From Gillisia xinjiangensis (GTDB lineage: Bacteria > Bacteroidota > Bacteroidia > Flavobacteriales > Flavobacteriaceae), in the NCBI RefSeq assembly GCF_046298265.1, contig NZ_JBKAHK010000002.1, positions 558,001-622,000 on the forward strand: DNA of 64,000 nucleotides. The letters are read 5' to 3'. A program made the position numbers and the translations under genes. Below, in pieces: positions 63,976 through 64,000 of the stretch (position 1 is its first letter; each line of letters begins with the position of its first letter). Under the pieces are notes generated by a model, which did not search any database, was not told where the DNA came from, and saw only the letters and a list, made by a program, of their open reading frames with translations.

Positions 63976-64000
63976 ATGATGCTGAATTTTAGAGAGATCG
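63976..64000 (+). CDS. Start of a gene cut by the window edge
   Basis: The ATG at 63976 begins MMLNFREI. A TATTTTTG promoter-like -7 element lies at 63947-63954. Eight residues do not allow an assignment; the start would fit a MarC-family protein, which is only a guess. Confidence 0.3.

Noticed and set aside
1..64000. CRISPR array, prophage or complete insertion sequence
   Set aside because: No regular repeat-spacer pattern, phage structural genes or transposase genes were found in either strand.

Overview
The window reads as chromosomal DNA of a marine or sediment Flavobacteriaceae bacterium (Bacteroidota), of the Gramella/Christiangramia, Salegentibacter or Zunongwangia kind. The evidence is low GC content, a SusC/SusD polysaccharide utilisation locus (PUL), Bacteroidota-type promoters (TTTG, about 20 nt, TAnnTTTG), and family-typical genes such as DUF3078, DUF3109, the short form of DXS, and SCO/FeoAB with a tiny Cys-tailed FeoB partner. 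Genus is an inference only.

Layout. 1-6.3 kb: ZIP transporter, secreted protein, feoA-feoB plus a 49-residue Cys-tailed membrane peptide, SCO copper chaperone, RseP protease. 6.3-9.2 kb: tRNA-Asn followed by an exact 2 x 391 bp tandem repeat. Each unit carries a tRNA-Asn 3' portion, a terminator, a GIY-YIG nuclease gene and an 18-bp perfect palindrome. A DUF4143 ATPase preceded by a duplicated dyad follows, then a hairpin-rich non-coding stretch. 9.2-13.1 kb: macro-domain protein, pncB and pncA (NAD salvage) and a convergent class V aminotransferase. 13.3-13.7 kb: a decayed metallo-beta-lactamase-fold gene. 13.9-19.6 kb: lipoproteins, an M28 peptidase, DUF3095 and DUF1028 proteins. 19.8-25.2 kb: tRNA-Arg(CCT), a BRCT-like protein, an orphan PhoU, and a GH1 / glycosyltransferase / LpxH-like phosphoesterase run. 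25.9-31.7 kb: small membrane genes and a TetR-ABC-HlyD-TolC export operon whose ABC protein has lost consensus ATPase residues. 31.9-33.7 kb: UspA and two SYLF-domain paralogues.

33.8-51.5 kb is a laminarin (beta-1,3-glucan) PUL: LacI regulator, propeller/HTH sensor-regulator, SusC, SusD, a multidomain glycan-binding lipoprotein, GH16, GH3, a second GH16 and an MFS sugar porter. Together they would bind and cut beta-glucan at the surface, import oligosaccharides through SusCD, reduce them to glucose in the periplasm, and carry glucose inward.

51.6-64 kb: tadA, a non-coding mosaic of dispersed repeats, dxs, DUF3078, dgt, a GxxExxY gene enclosed by terminal inverted repeats, nrdB-nrdA separated by an intrinsic terminator, and small membrane, secreted and DUF3109 genes.

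The best candidates for something little described are the tRNA-linked GIY-YIG tandem units and the 466-bp GxxExxY cassette. Both are single nuclease-fold ORFs inside compact repeat frames. The ABC exporter with a degenerate nucleotide-binding domain is a further candidate. No CRISPR array, prophage or full-length IS was seen.
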